Below are positions 30,027 through 38,957 of a DNA stretch of 64,000 nt, one piece after another. Each line of letters begins with the position of its first letter. The stretch's first letter is position 1. The DNA lies in contig NC_013194.1 in the NCBI RefSeq assembly GCF_000024165.1, positions 3,348,001 to 3,412,000 of the forward strand, written 5' to 3'. Below the pieces are notes generated by a model. The model did not search any database and was not told where the DNA came from. It saw nothing but the letters and a program-made list of their open reading frames with translations. This DNA is from Accumulibacter phosphatis. GTDB lineage: Bacteria > Pseudomonadota > Gammaproteobacteria > Burkholderiales > Rhodocyclaceae. Position numbers and translations under genes: made by a program.

Positions 30027-31352
30027 ATGAAGCCGCTGACGACTGGAGAGCTGCCGGCCACGGCGGACCCACAGGCACGAGAAGGCATGGGGAACTCGCT
30101 AATGGACAGGAAAACAATCCTTTTCTTCGCTGAGGCAGTGACCCTCGCTCATGTGGCACGCCCCCTCGCTCTCATCGAGGCGCCGGACACGAGTCGCTAC
30201 CATCGGGTCTTCGCCTGCGATCCCCGCTGCCAGTGGTTGCTAGGTGACTTTGCCGGGGAGTTCTGCCCGGTTCCATCGATAGCCAGCGATACCTTTCTCA
30301 ATCGATTGGCACAAGGCAAGCCGGTTTACGACACCGCCACGCTTGAAGCCTACGTTCACGACGACTTGTCCCTGTTCGAGAAAGTCAAACCCGACCTGGT
30401 GATCGGCGACTTCAGGCTGTCACTTTCCGTCAGTGCCCGCCTGGCCAGAATCCCCTATCTGGCAATCAGCAATGCCTACTGGAGCCCCTACTACCGTGTT
30501 CCGGCCTATCCGGTGCCCAGCTTGCCGCTGACACGCTTGCTGCCGATCGGGCTCGCGACGATGCTCTTTCGCCTGGCGCGGCCACTGGCTTTCGCGCTCC
30601 ATGCCCGCCCTCTCGATCAAGTCAGGCGCAAATACGGCATGTCGTCGCTGGGGCATGATGTCCGCCGCGCCTACACCGATGCCGATCACGTTCTCTATGC
30701 GGACCTTCCGCAGTTTTTCCCGACGTTGTCCTTGCCGGCAAACCATCATTTTATTGGCCCCATCATCTGGAAGCCACCGGTGAGCGCACCGCTGTGGTGG
30801 AATACCCTTTCGTCTGAACGACCAATCGCCTACGTCACACTTGGCAGTTCGGGTCAGGGTGCATTGTTACCACATGTACTGCAGGCACTCAGCGATCTGG
30901 AGGTCACGGTGATCGCGGCAACAGCGGGCAGCAGCCTCGCGGGAGCGATACCGGCCAATGCCTACGTGGCCCAGTACCTCCCTGGTGACGAGGCGTCCCA
31001 CCGCGCCAGCCTGGTGGTCTGCAACGGTGGCAGCCCCACCAGCCAACAGGCTCTAGCTGCCGGCGTGCCGGTAATCGGTATCGCCGGCAATCTGGATCAG
31101 TTCCTGAACATGGAAGCCATCACGCGTGCCGGCGCCGGCCTGACCCTGCGCGCCGACCGCTTCGCAGGCACCCAATTGCGCGAAAGCGTCAAGGCGTTGC
31201 TTTCGCGCAGCGAGTTCAGCGAATCTGCACGCCGTGTCGCCACGCAATTCTGTGGCTTGTCCGCCAGCGATCGCCTCACCCAAGTACTTGCCCACCATTT
31301 TGCACAGGGTGACATCACCGCCCATTCTGTCGCCGGGATGGGCGGCAAGTGA
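30027..31352 (+). CDS. UDP-glycosyltransferase (GT1-like) family protein
   Basis: A 441-aa protein with two Rossmann-like halves. The N-terminal part has FFAEAVTLAHVARPLALIE (acceptor side). The C-terminal part has the nucleotide-sugar binding block YVTLGSSGQG and the donor loop VCNGGSPTSQQALAAGVPVIGI, typical of GT-B enzymes of the GT1/MGT type. No membrane segment is evident. The start is the ATG at 30027 with AAGGAG upstream; ATGs at 30087 and 30102 are alternatives. The acceptor and sugar are unknown. It stands alone. Confidence 0.8.
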   Translation: MKPLTTGELPATADPQAREGMGNSLMDRKTILFFAEAVTLAHVARPLALIEAPDTSRYHRVFACDPRCQWLLGDFAGEFCPVPSIASDTFLNRLAQGKPVYDTATLEAYVHDDLSLFEKVKPDLVIGDFRLSLSVSARLARIPYLAISNAYWSPYYRVPAYPVPSLPLTRLLPIGLATMLFRLARPLAFALHARPLDQVRRKYGMSSLGHDVRRAYTDADHVLYADLPQFFPTLSLPANHHFIGPIIWKPPVSAPLWWNTLSSERPIAYVTLGSSGQGALLPHVLQALSDLEVTVIAATAGSSLAGAIPANAYVAQYLPGDEASHRASLVVCNGGSPTSQQALAAGVPVIGIAGNLDQFLNMEAITRAGAGLTLRADRFAGTQLRESVKALLSRSEFSESARRVATQFCGLSASDRLTQVLAHHFAQGDITAHSVAGMGGK

Positions 31353-31708
31353 CAGCCACACACGTCCGGCCAACGACCGCGACGAGGCCTTTTGGATCGT
31401 CTGCGGCCATCGCCTCGCAGAGGCAAGCCGGCGATTCAACGCGCCTGCAGACATCAGAAGGACGGGATCCTAAGCCTTCGAACAGTCACTCCGCCGAGGG
31501 GGGTGTGTCGGAATTTCTTACACACGAATGCTCTACAGAGACTCATCGGCGACACGGATTCTCGTAAGTCATTGTTTTTAAATTCCACTGCATAACCAGG
31601 CATGGTTTTAGCTTTAGTGAGTTCAGGTGGCTGATTTGGACTGTCATCACAACGCTGCAGAGCCTCTGTTTCTGTTAAGTGCATGTAACTTTCTTGGAGA
31701 ATTTCAAA
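31353..31708. other. 356-bp intergenic region, promoter of the PEP-CTERM gene
   Basis: There is no gene here. The last 110 bases are noticeably more AT-rich than the surroundings, as expected for a promoter and leader. No clear sigma-54 -24/-12 pair, sometimes found before PEP-CTERM genes, could be placed. Confidence 0.4.
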
Positions 31709-32503
31709 ATGAAAAAAACTCTCGGCGCAATTGCAGTGGCCGTGGCCCTCGGTGCCAGCGCGTCAGCTAGCGCGGTAACAATTGACCTTTTCTCGACCGA
31801 TCAGGCGTATCTGACCGATACCGTCATTGATGGCGTTGGTCTGTTTTCACAGGTTGCGGAAGCTGGCCTTCCCGTCGGTAACATCTTGGGCGGCTACCGT
31901 GACCTCGGCGTGGAAACGAAAGTCAGCACCAATCCAGCGGTCCGTAACGCAAGCATCGGTGTCGACACTGGTGCCGTGAGCTTTAATACTGACTCGGGGG
32001 CCTCCGGCACGGGAATGATCCTCTGGGATGGCTCGCACGCGGCCACGGGCTTCACCGACGTCAACACGACGGGCCTTGGTGGTGTTGACCTGGGGAGCCC
32101 GTTCGCCTCGAGTTTTCAACTCGATATCGTCTTCGCCGATGCCGGCTTCGACTTTATCCTCACCGCGTGGACCGATGACACCCACTGGAGTAGTGTGAAG
32201 CTGAATTCCCTGGCGCATCCGGTGCCGGGAGTGTCACTCATCCCCTTCCTCGCCTTTCTTGATTGCGACAATATGATCCCGGGTGCCGTCACGACTTGTG
32301 CTGGATCGCCCGGTTCCTGGAACCCCGTTGATTTTTCCTCTGTCGGCGCGCTGCAGGCCTTGATCGATCCGCTGGGTACTTTTGTGTCTCTTGACCTCAC
32401 CCTCGACTCAGTCACGACGGTTCCCGAGCCTGGTTCGCTCGTCCTGGCAGGTCTCGGTCTGCTGGCCCTGGGTGGCATCCGTCGTCGTCGTTCGTCGCTG
32501 TAA
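31709..32503 (+). CDS. PEP-CTERM sorting-signal exported protein
   Basis: A 264-aa secreted protein. A Sec signal peptide covers residues 1-22 (MKKTLGAIAVAVALGASASA). The body is rich in D, G, S and T with predicted beta strands. The C-terminus has the complete PEP-CTERM signal: VPEPGSL, a hydrophobic helix (VLAGLGLLALGG) and basic IRRRRSS. Proteins of this class are cleaved by an exosortase and placed on the outer surface; no exosortase gene is in the window. The start ATG at 31709 has TTGGAG upstream. A strong terminator follows, so it is a single-gene transcript. Confidence 0.9.
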   Translation: MKKTLGAIAVAVALGASASASAVTIDLFSTDQAYLTDTVIDGVGLFSQVAEAGLPVGNILGGYRDLGVETKVSTNPAVRNASIGVDTGAVSFNTDSGASGTGMILWDGSHAATGFTDVNTTGLGGVDLGSPFASSFQLDIVFADAGFDFILTAWTDDTHWSSVKLNSLAHPVPGVSLIPFLAFLDCDNMIPGAVTTCAGSPGSWNPVDFSSVGALQALIDPLGTFVSLDLTLDSVTTVPEPGSLVLAGLGLLALGGIRRRRSSL

Positions 32504-33088
32504 CTCGCGCCGATTTGTCACCCGATGAAGTCGTCGGGTGGCTGGGACGCCCTCTCCACTCACCAGTGCAGAGGGCGTTTTCTTTGGTCCAGCGAGTCGC
32601 CCAAGAGCGGACCATTCACCCCCATAGTCAGTCAGCCTCAGTCAGATGACTCCGAGTGGCGAGCAGCACCAGTACCTGCGCCCGGTAGTCGGCCGCGACG
32701 CCCGCCTACGCCGCGCGCGAAGCCTCTTGGGGTGGCGATGAAGGCGTGACGAACCGGGTCGCCCTCTTGCTGATCCCGTTGTTCACCTGGCGCTGTTGCT
32801 TGATCGGCCTTGCCCGGGAGTCCTGCTTCGCAGCCCTGCCAGGGGCTTTCTTGGTAGCAACTCGCAGATTGACAGCAGCCACCGACGCCGTGGATACTCG
32901 TATTCGCGGCGGCCGGATGACTCGCGGCGCTGTGGCTTCCACACCGCAAACGCAGCACGTTTCGGGGCCATCGACCGCGCTGGAGCGGAAAACCGATTGA
33001 GCATGCCCGCGGCGCGGCGCCGTGCCCAGGAATTGACCGGGGCACAGTAGCCATCGGTCCACCACGGGTTTGACTGAGGAGCGATGTG
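32504..33088. other. 585-bp region with terminator, otherwise no supported gene
   Basis: Apart from the hairpin at 32547-32585 nothing is convincing. Several open frames of 80-140 codons exist on both strands (for example minus 32706-33065), but they overlap one another, lack ribosome sites and resemble nothing known. Arg/Ala-rich composition in all frames points to non-coding high-GC DNA or a long-decayed gene. Confidence 0.5.
32547..32585 (+). terminator. rho-independent terminator of the PEP-CTERM gene
   Basis: A 14-position stem (ACGCCCTCTCCACT pairing with AGTGCAGAGGGCGT, one C-C mismatch) has the loop CACC and is followed by TTTTCTTT. It lies 44 bp after the PEP-CTERM stop. Confidence 0.92.
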
Positions 33089-33742
33089 ATGAAGGCCAGC
33101 TATCTCGACTTCCTTCTTTGCGGCGGCGCCATCAGCGCCATCGTCGCGGCCACGCTGGGTTTGATCGTCTGCCTGCTGCCGCTGACGACAGCCCTGGCGG
33201 CGGAATACCATGTCATCGTCGACTTCCTGCTCGCTCTACTTTTCTACGGGCTTTTCTCGGCGCTGGTCGTACGCTTGCTCCTGAGATTTCGGCCGATGAA
33301 GCCGGGCGAATACACCATGGATTCTGCGACCTTCACGTACTGGAAACTGTTGACCATTGTTTACCGGCTGGGACAGGGTTCGCTCCTTCCCTTCACCCCC
33401 GTTTTTGTCAAGCCAGTCGTCGAGGCCCTTTTCGGCGCTCGCGTTGGCACCAACGTCGCACTCGGAGGAACGATTGACGATCCCTACATGGTGACCATCG
33501 GCGATGGTGCAGTGTTGGGAAACGCGTCCCTGGTCTCCGGGAACATGCTGCATGGCGGCAAGCTCACCTGCGGCCGCGTAAAGATCGGTGCCGGGGCCAC
33601 CGTTGGCGTCAATTCGGTAGTCCTGCCGGGCACCGAGCTGGGCGAGAATGTCACGCTCATGGGCGGTTCCTACGTAATGCCGGGCACCAGGATTCCGGCC
33701 GGCGAGACCTGGCGAGGCAACCCCGCGCGCAAGTGGCTGTGA
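33089..33742 (+). CDS. membrane-anchored hexapeptide-repeat acyltransferase
   Basis: A 217-aa protein. Two hydrophobic segments (about residues 6-32 and 42-65) precede a left-handed beta-helix domain. Hexapeptide-type repeats are visible as IGDGAVLGNASLVSGNM, VKIGAGATVGVNSVVLPG and LGENVTLMGGSYVMPG. The end AGETWRGNPARKW matches the coenzyme A-binding loop of O- or N-acetyltransferases. ATG at 33089 was preferred over GTG at 33086 because GAGGAG is spaced 8 bp from it. Acceptor unknown; modification of an envelope polysaccharide or non-ribosomal product is possible. Confidence 0.8.
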   Translation: MKASYLDFLLCGGAISAIVAATLGLIVCLLPLTTALAAEYHVIVDFLLALLFYGLFSALVVRLLLRFRPMKPGEYTMDSATFTYWKLLTIVYRLGQGSLLPFTPVFVKPVVEALFGARVGTNVALGGTIDDPYMVTIGDGAVLGNASLVSGNMLHGGKLTCGRVKIGAGATVGVNSVVLPGTELGENVTLMGGSYVMPGTRIPAGETWRGNPARKWL

Positions 33743-34027
33743 CGACACTGGAGAAATTCGGGGCTTCGTCGACACGAGCAAGGGCGCCGCTGACGAAGCC
33801 TGCGACGACTCGCGATGCTCAAGGTCGCAACCGCAGCAGGCCCAGATCCCCAGCCTCTTCGCGATTGCCGGAGTACCGATATTCGGAACACGTTGTCCGG
33901 AATGACATAGTTCTGCGCGATGCTGAGAAGTGGCAACGAGCGCTACCGGCAGCAGACAAGCTGAGGCACCCGATCGGCCGCGGATCGGCCTGACACTTGG
34001 GCGGCGCTGCCGCTGGGTGGAGGCATC

Positions 34028-34672
34028 GTGGCCGTCGACGAACCGTGCAGAATCTGCCACCAGTCGAGCCGCGACCCCGAACAGGTCAGGGTACGCGGCG
34101 CCACGCGCGATGTCGAGCACGAGAGCTATACCGTCTGGCGATGCCGGCACTGCGGCACGCTGAACGCGCTCGAACCGGTCGACTATGACCGGATTTACGC
34201 CAACTATCCAGTCCAGCGGCAGCGCGACGACTTCTTCTCGCAGCGGCTTCTGGCGAAGCGGCTGAAGATCCTGGTCGCCGCCGGTTTGTTACACGAGCAT
34301 TCGGTGCTGGATTACGGTTGCGGAAGTGGCCTCTTTGTGCGCTACCTCGTCGACAAGGGCTACCAGTGCCGTGGCTACGATCCGTACAACCAGCAGCACT
34401 GCGATCCCGGCGTGCTGGCCCGCAGGTACGATGTGGTGACCTGCCAGGGCGTCATTGAGCATGTCGACGAACCCTTCGAGTTGCTTGCCCGACTGGCTGA
34501 TCAGGTTGCCCCCGGGGGCAGGCTGATTGTCGGCACGCCCTATTCCGACAACGTCGACATCCACGACGTGATCGATCAACTGGGCGTCTTGCATCAACCT
34601 TTTCACCGCTTCGTGCTGTCCAGGAAGCAGGCTGAGACCTTCTCCCGTCTGCCCGGAAAACGGTGTGCTTGA
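34028..34672 (+). CDS. class I SAM-dependent methyltransferase, apparently truncated
   Basis: A 214-aa protein with an N-terminal zinc-ribbon-like pair CRIC..CRHC (residues 7-42). The SAM-binding motif I VLDYGCGSGLFVRYL lies near residue 92, with TCQGVIEHVDEPFELLARL further on. This is the architecture of methyltransferases acting on sugars or lipids in polysaccharide clusters. Such proteins usually run 60-100 residues beyond the HRFVLSRKQA block, where this one stops. The sequence immediately downstream is a decayed DruA-like gene, so insertion may have cut the 3' end. The GTG start at 34028 has GGAGG 5 bp upstream. Confidence 0.75.
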   Translation: MAVDEPCRICHQSSRDPEQVRVRGATRDVEHESYTVWRCRHCGTLNALEPVDYDRIYANYPVQRQRDDFFSQRLLAKRLKILVAAGLLHEHSVLDYGCGSGLFVRYLVDKGYQCRGYDPYNQQHCDPGVLARRYDVVTCQGVIEHVDEPFELLARLADQVAPGGRLIVGTPYSDNVDIHDVIDQLGVLHQPFHRFVLSRKQAETFSRLPGKRCA

Positions 34673-34847
34673 GCCGGAAGACGCCGAGACGATGGCGAAC
34701 TGGGCGCACGGTGGCGGCTGCTCCCACGACGCCAGCGTGCGCATCGAAGGCACGACCGCCCGGGCCTGGAACGGCTGCTGCGCTCCTGCGCTCGACCGGC
34801 CTTTGCGCTCGAGCGCTTGCGTGAAATCGACGCCGAACACCTGGTCT

Positions 34848-35679
34848 ATGAGAGAGCATCAAGCCGAGTTCCGGCGGGCCCTGATCGAGGCCCCTCCGGG
34901 CAGCAGTTGGGCGCAACTCTCGCGTCATGTGTGCGCGCTCTTCGACTGGTGCAAGCCCAATGGCGAGCTCAAGGACATGACCTGCCGGGTGGCCATGCTG
35001 CGCAGGCAAGCCGACGGCCTGCTCACCCTGCTAGCTGCACGACGGCCGCTCCTCGCCAACCCGAGTATCTGCCACGCACGCCACCGATCCACAGCCCTTG
35101 CTCACTCAGCCGGTGCATCAACTGCCGCTGCTCTCTATGCACCAGGTCGTCGGTTCGGCGAACTCGCGTCTGTGGAACGAATACATCGCCCGTTACCACT
35201 ATCTCGGCCACACGCCCATGGCGGGCAGTCAGTGCCGATAGTTCGTCTTCGCCGGCGAGACCCCCTCGTCGCCTTGCTCAGCTTCGGCGCCAGCGCCTGG
35301 AAACTCGCCGCGCGCGAGCAGTTCATCGGTTGGCACGATCACCAGCGACAAAGGAACCTGCAACTCGTGGTGAACAATGCCCGCTTTCTGATCCTGCCCC
35401 GGATCCAGTGCAAGGGCCTGGCCGCCAAGATCCTCTCGCTCATGCAGCGGCAACTACCCATCGACTGGCTGGCGCTACGGTTACCGCCCCGTGCTGCTCG
35501 AAACCTTCGTCGAGACGCCCCGCCATCGCGGCACCTGCTACCCGGCCGCCAACTGGATCAACGTCCGTCAAACCGCCGGGTGAGGCAAGAAGTGCCCCAC
35601 CAGCAAGTCGATCCTCCCGATCAAGGATATCTGGCTCTATCCCCTTCACCGATCCTCCCGATCACTCCTCTGCCGCTAA
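34848..35679 (+). pseudogene. decayed DruA-like (DUF4338) gene
   Basis: Pieces of one DUF4338/DruA-type protein are readable in order in different frames. An N-terminal part has LSRHVCALFDWCKPNGELKD. Then come WNEYIARYHYLGHTPMAGSQ, LVALLSFGASAWKLAAREQF, QRNLQLVVNNARFLILP, YRPVLLETFVETPRHRGTCY and ILPIKDIWLYPLH. In-frame stops occur at 35239-35241 (TAG) and 35581-35583 (TGA), and at least three frame changes are needed. DruA is part of Druantia defence systems, and stand-alone DUF4338 genes are widespread and behave like mobile genes. No other Druantia gene is nearby. Confidence 0.8.
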
Positions 35680-35805
35680 CCCCCTCGCCAACCCCACTGC
35701 CTCACTACGGGATGGCCGAATACTTACGAAATTCGAGATTGACGCCCCTTGATGGAGGCTCATATACTCCTAATGGTACCGTTGGATTCCCTATCCCTAT
35801 CACCG

Positions 35806-36210
35806 ATGGCGAACGAAGCCGCACAAGCCGCACAAGCCGCACAAGCCGGCGCCGCGCCGGTCCCATCGGGCCCGCCGGGCCTGTACTGGCTACTGCTCGT
35901 CATCGCCATCGTCGCCGAGGTCATCGCCACGACGATGCTGAAGTCCACCGAAGGCTTCACGCGGCTGTGGTCTTCGGTGATCGTCATCACCTGCTACGAG
36001 ATCGCGTTCATTCTGCTCGCGCTGTGCGTCAAGCGCATCGCGGTCAGCGTGGTCTACGCGCTGTGGTCGGGGGTGGGTGTGGCGCTGGTCACGCTGGTGG
36101 CTTGGTTCTGGCTCGATCAGCCGCTGGATGCCGCGGGGCTCGCCGGTGTCGGCTTGATCATCGCCGGCGTGGTGGCGATCAACGGCTTTTCGAAGACCAC
36201 GGCGGCATGA
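35806..36210 (+). CDS. SMR-family transporter subunit 1
   Basis: A 134-aa small multidrug resistance-type protein. A 25-residue Ala/Gln/Pro N-terminal extension precedes four membrane helices. The essential membrane glutamate is in TM1 (VIAIVAEVIATT, about E38), and the signature VVYALWSGVGVALV follows. The extension contains AAQ repeats made by a 9-bp tandem repeat in the DNA (near 35,820-35,850). ATG at 35806 was chosen. Upstream ATGs at 35752 and 35773 are in frame; a GGAGG lies before the latter, so the true start is open. It is paired with a second SMR gene 13 bp downstream. Confidence 0.8.
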   Translation: MANEAAQAAQAAQAGAAPVPSGPPGLYWLLLVIAIVAEVIATTMLKSTEGFTRLWSSVIVITCYEIAFILLALCVKRIAVSVVYALWSGVGVALVTLVAWFWLDQPLDAAGLAGVGLIIAGVVAINGFSKTTAA

Positions 36211-36223
36211 AGGCGCCTGCGCG

Positions 36224-36556
36224 ATGACCTGGCTGATCCTCTTCGTCGCGATCTGTGCCGAGGTAATGGCGACCACGGCGATGAAGCTTACCGACGGCTT
36301 CAAGAAGATCTGGCCCTGGGCCTTCGTGATGGCCGGCTGTTTCGGCCTCGCGCTGTACCTGCTGTCGCTGACGCTCGACACGCTGCCGGTCGGCCCGGTC
36401 TACGCGATCTGGTCGGGCTCGGGGGTGGCCCTGATCACGATTGTCGGGCAGGTCGTGTTCAAGCAGGTGATGGACCGGCCGGCGCTGATCGGCATCGTGC
36501 TGATCGTCGCGGGCGTGGTGGTGTTGCAGGTGTTTTCGGCGGCGGTGCCGAGGTGA
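36224..36556 (+). CDS. SMR-family transporter subunit 2
   Basis: A 110-aa four-helix SMR protein. It has the proton-coupling glutamate E13 in TM1 (LFVAICAEVMATTAMK) and the signature GPVYAIWSGSGVALIT. Paired SMR genes such as ebrAB and mdtIJ encode heterodimeric exporters with the two subunits in opposite orientation. Tight linkage and different N-termini suggest the same here. The substrates may be polyamines, quaternary ammonium or guanidinium compounds and cannot be told from the sequence. Confidence 0.88.
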   Translation: MTWLILFVAICAEVMATTAMKLTDGFKKIWPWAFVMAGCFGLALYLLSLTLDTLPVGPVYAIWSGSGVALITIVGQVVFKQVMDRPALIGIVLIVAGVVVLQVFSAAVPR

Positions 36557-36693
36557 GCGGGCCGGTCAGGCAACCGGACGTACCCCTCTTTGCTGCCCCG
36601 TGAACCGGGGTAACATTCTGTTTCGCGCTCGTCAGCCCCACCACCGCACCGTATCTTCGGTCGACGGCGAACTACGCAGTCAGCGGCGTACCC

Positions 36694-37571
36694 TTGTTCG
36701 GCCCGGCGCAATCCGGGGCCGAACACCATCGCCGCTGGCTGCGCACCGACGATCCACTGGCGGAGGTGGATTCGCTGCGCGACGTGTCGCGCTCGGCCGA
36801 GCGCACCGTCGGCGTTGGATTGCAGCCGCTGCTGCTCGACTTCTTGATGCTGGTGCGCAGCGCGCGCGCCGCTGCCGCCGTCGGGGGCTCGATCGCCGCC
36901 GCACTCGGTGCCGCGCCCGACGAGGTGGCGAATCGCGTGCAGGCGATGGCCCGCGCCGACATGCTGCGCATAACGCGCGGGATCGGCAACGGCGACGATG
37001 CGCTCGTCGAGCCCACCGCCCGCCACGCCGCAGCGCTCGAACAGTTCGAAGAATTCCTGGCTGGCGCCTTTGTCTCTCGCGTCACGCTGCGCCGTGCTTT
37101 GCTTGTGAATCGCATTTCCGATGCCGCGCTGGCGGCCTGCGTGCAGCGCATCTTCGACCGTTTCTTCGATCTCGGCTGGCTGTACCTGCACAACTGGGCC
37201 GGCACCTGCCCGATGATGGCTACGCTGGTGGCCGAAGCGCTGCGCGTCGACGGTCATCCTTCACAGGTGATGCTGGGGTCGTTCGACGCGGTACTCGACA
37301 GCAAAACCTTCGGCATGGGGCGCCAGGGTGTGAGCGGACCGGGCAGGCTCGACGGGCACGTGCTCTGTGTTGCCGACGGTCGCGCGGTGGTCACTGCCTC
37401 GTCATCGAGGGTGTCTTCGCGGCGGATCCTTCGGGAACGGCGACGCTTCGCAAAAGCCGTGCGCCCGACCAGAAGTTGCTCGACGAAGTCCACGACAGGG
37501 TCCGCCGCCGTCTGCGGCGCGCGCTGACCCGAAACCGTGCGAGAGGCGAGCTCTTGCGCAGACGCCTGTAG
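36694..37571 (+). pseudogene. transglutaminase-like cysteine protein with one frame disruption
   Basis: One frame (36694 to about 37,392) encodes an alpha-helical N-terminus, then TCPMMATLVAEALRVDGHPSQ and GRLDGHVLCVADGRAVV. That is a spaced Cys and His resembling the transglutaminase-like fold. The next frame continues CLVIEGVFAADPSGTATLR and ends at 37571. Adding a single G near 37,392 gives VVDCLVIEG, which also supplies the expected third catalytic residue (Asp). So the gene is either newly frameshifted or wrongly sequenced. No ATG start is present; TTG at 36694 is provisional. Related folds process peptides such as lasso peptides, but no precursor was found. Confidence 0.55.
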
Positions 37572-37685
37572 CCACCACCGCTGCGACGAGCGCTGATCCC
37601 TTTGCCCGCGCTTCCGCGAGATCCCTTTTTGCGCCATGCTATGCCAGAATGCGGCGTGGGCACGCATGCCTCGGGAGGGTCTCAG

Positions 37686-38927
37686 GTGCAAGTGACGTGG
37701 GCAGATCTGTGGTCGGAGTTCTTGAACGCCTTCAGGAATATCGTTCGCCAGTATCGACGAAGCCTGTTTGGCATCTCGGCCGTGGCCTTCGGCGTAATTG
37801 CGTTGTTGCTGACAGCCGGGTTCGTCGAATGGATTTTCTGGGCGGCCCGAGAGGGCACCATTGAGGAAGGGCTTGGCCACATCCACGTCATGCGGCCGGG
37901 TTACCTGGAAAACGGACAGGCGGACCCCTACAAGTACTTGACGCCGGAGAGTGCTCTGCGGGTCCCGGCCATCGAGAAGCTGCCTGCGGTACGCACAGCG
38001 GCGCCAAGAGTGGCCTTTACCGGGCTGGTCAGCCACGGAGAAACCACGCTGTCATTCATCGGCGAAGGAGTCAGTCCGGAGAAGGAGCGTATCCTCAGTC
38101 CGAGTCTGCAGATCAGCGCCGGCCGCAACCTCACGCCGGAGGACGCCAAGGGAATCTTGCTTGGCCGCGGTCTGGCGGAGAATCTCGGCGCCAAGGTGGG
38201 AGACAAAGTGGTGTTGATGGCGACGACGCCATCGGGCGGATTCAACGCCGTCGAGGCGAACGTTCGTGGCTTGTTCAGCACCGTCAGCAAGGCCTACGAT
38301 GACTCGGCACTGCGGGTTCCCTTGCCGTTGGCCCAGCACCTTCTCCGCATCTCCGGCGTTCACCTTTCGATCCTCGTACTTGATGAAACGGCGCATACTG
38401 CGAATATGCTGAAGAAGTTACGTGCGGATTTCAAAGATACCGGCATCCAGTTCGTTCCATGGTACGAACTGGCCGATTTCTACAACAAGACGGTTACCCT
38501 CATGTCACAACAGGTCATGGTGGTGGAACTGATCATTGCCATGGTCATCATCCTGAGCATCTCCAACACCATGACCATGAATGTCCTCGAACGTACGTCG
38601 GAAATAGGCACCTGCCTGGCTATCGGTCGCCGCAGGTTGCAGATCCTGCGGCAGTTTGTCTATGAAGGGCTGACCATCGGTCTGATCGGCGGTGCGCTCG
38701 GCGTGCTCGTCGGCTGGCTGCTGGCAGCCCTGATTTCATGGATTGGCATCCCCATGCCGCCACCGCCGGGCATGACTGAAGGTTACACCGGGGCGATCAT
38801 GCTGACACCCGGACTGGCAGCGCAGGCCTTCCTTCTTGCGCTCGCGACAACTTTGCTGGCCAGCATTTATCCAGCGTGGAGGGCATCGCGCATGGAGATC
38901 GTCGATGCCTTGCGGCACCAACGCTGA
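37686..38927 (+). CDS. FtsX-like ABC transporter permease 1
   Basis: A 413-aa permease of the MacB/LolC/LolE type. TM1 is at about residues 27-50, followed by a large periplasmic MacB-PCD domain and three C-terminal helices (SNTMTMNVLERTSEIGTCLAIG is the cytoplasmic coupling segment). The start is GTG at 37686 with GGGAGGG 8 bp upstream. It is followed 30 bp later by a homologous permease. There is no ATP-binding subunit gene on either side, so the ATPase must come from elsewhere. Lipoprotein or peptide export is typical of the family. Confidence 0.87.
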   Translation: MQVTWADLWSEFLNAFRNIVRQYRRSLFGISAVAFGVIALLLTAGFVEWIFWAAREGTIEEGLGHIHVMRPGYLENGQADPYKYLTPESALRVPAIEKLPAVRTAAPRVAFTGLVSHGETTLSFIGEGVSPEKERILSPSLQISAGRNLTPEDAKGILLGRGLAENLGAKVGDKVVLMATTPSGGFNAVEANVRGLFSTVSKAYDDSALRVPLPLAQHLLRISGVHLSILVLDETAHTANMLKKLRADFKDTGIQFVPWYELADFYNKTVTLMSQQVMVVELIIAMVIILSISNTMTMNVLERTSEIGTCLAIGRRRLQILRQFVYEGLTIGLIGGALGVLVGWLLAALISWIGIPMPPPPGMTEGYTGAIMLTPGLAAQAFLLALATTLLASIYPAWRASRMEIVDALRHQR

Positions 38928-38957
38928 CTCTTCGACCTGCGGGTATCAGGACAACAA

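Noticed and set aside
32706..33065. 119-codon minus-strand open frame before the acyltransferase
   Set aside because: Overlaps other equally long frames, basic low-complexity ending, no start signal; a decayed gene cannot be ruled out.
34848..35679. Full Druantia defence system at the DruA-like remnant
   Set aside because: Only a decayed DUF4338 gene is present; no DruB-E type genes are nearby.
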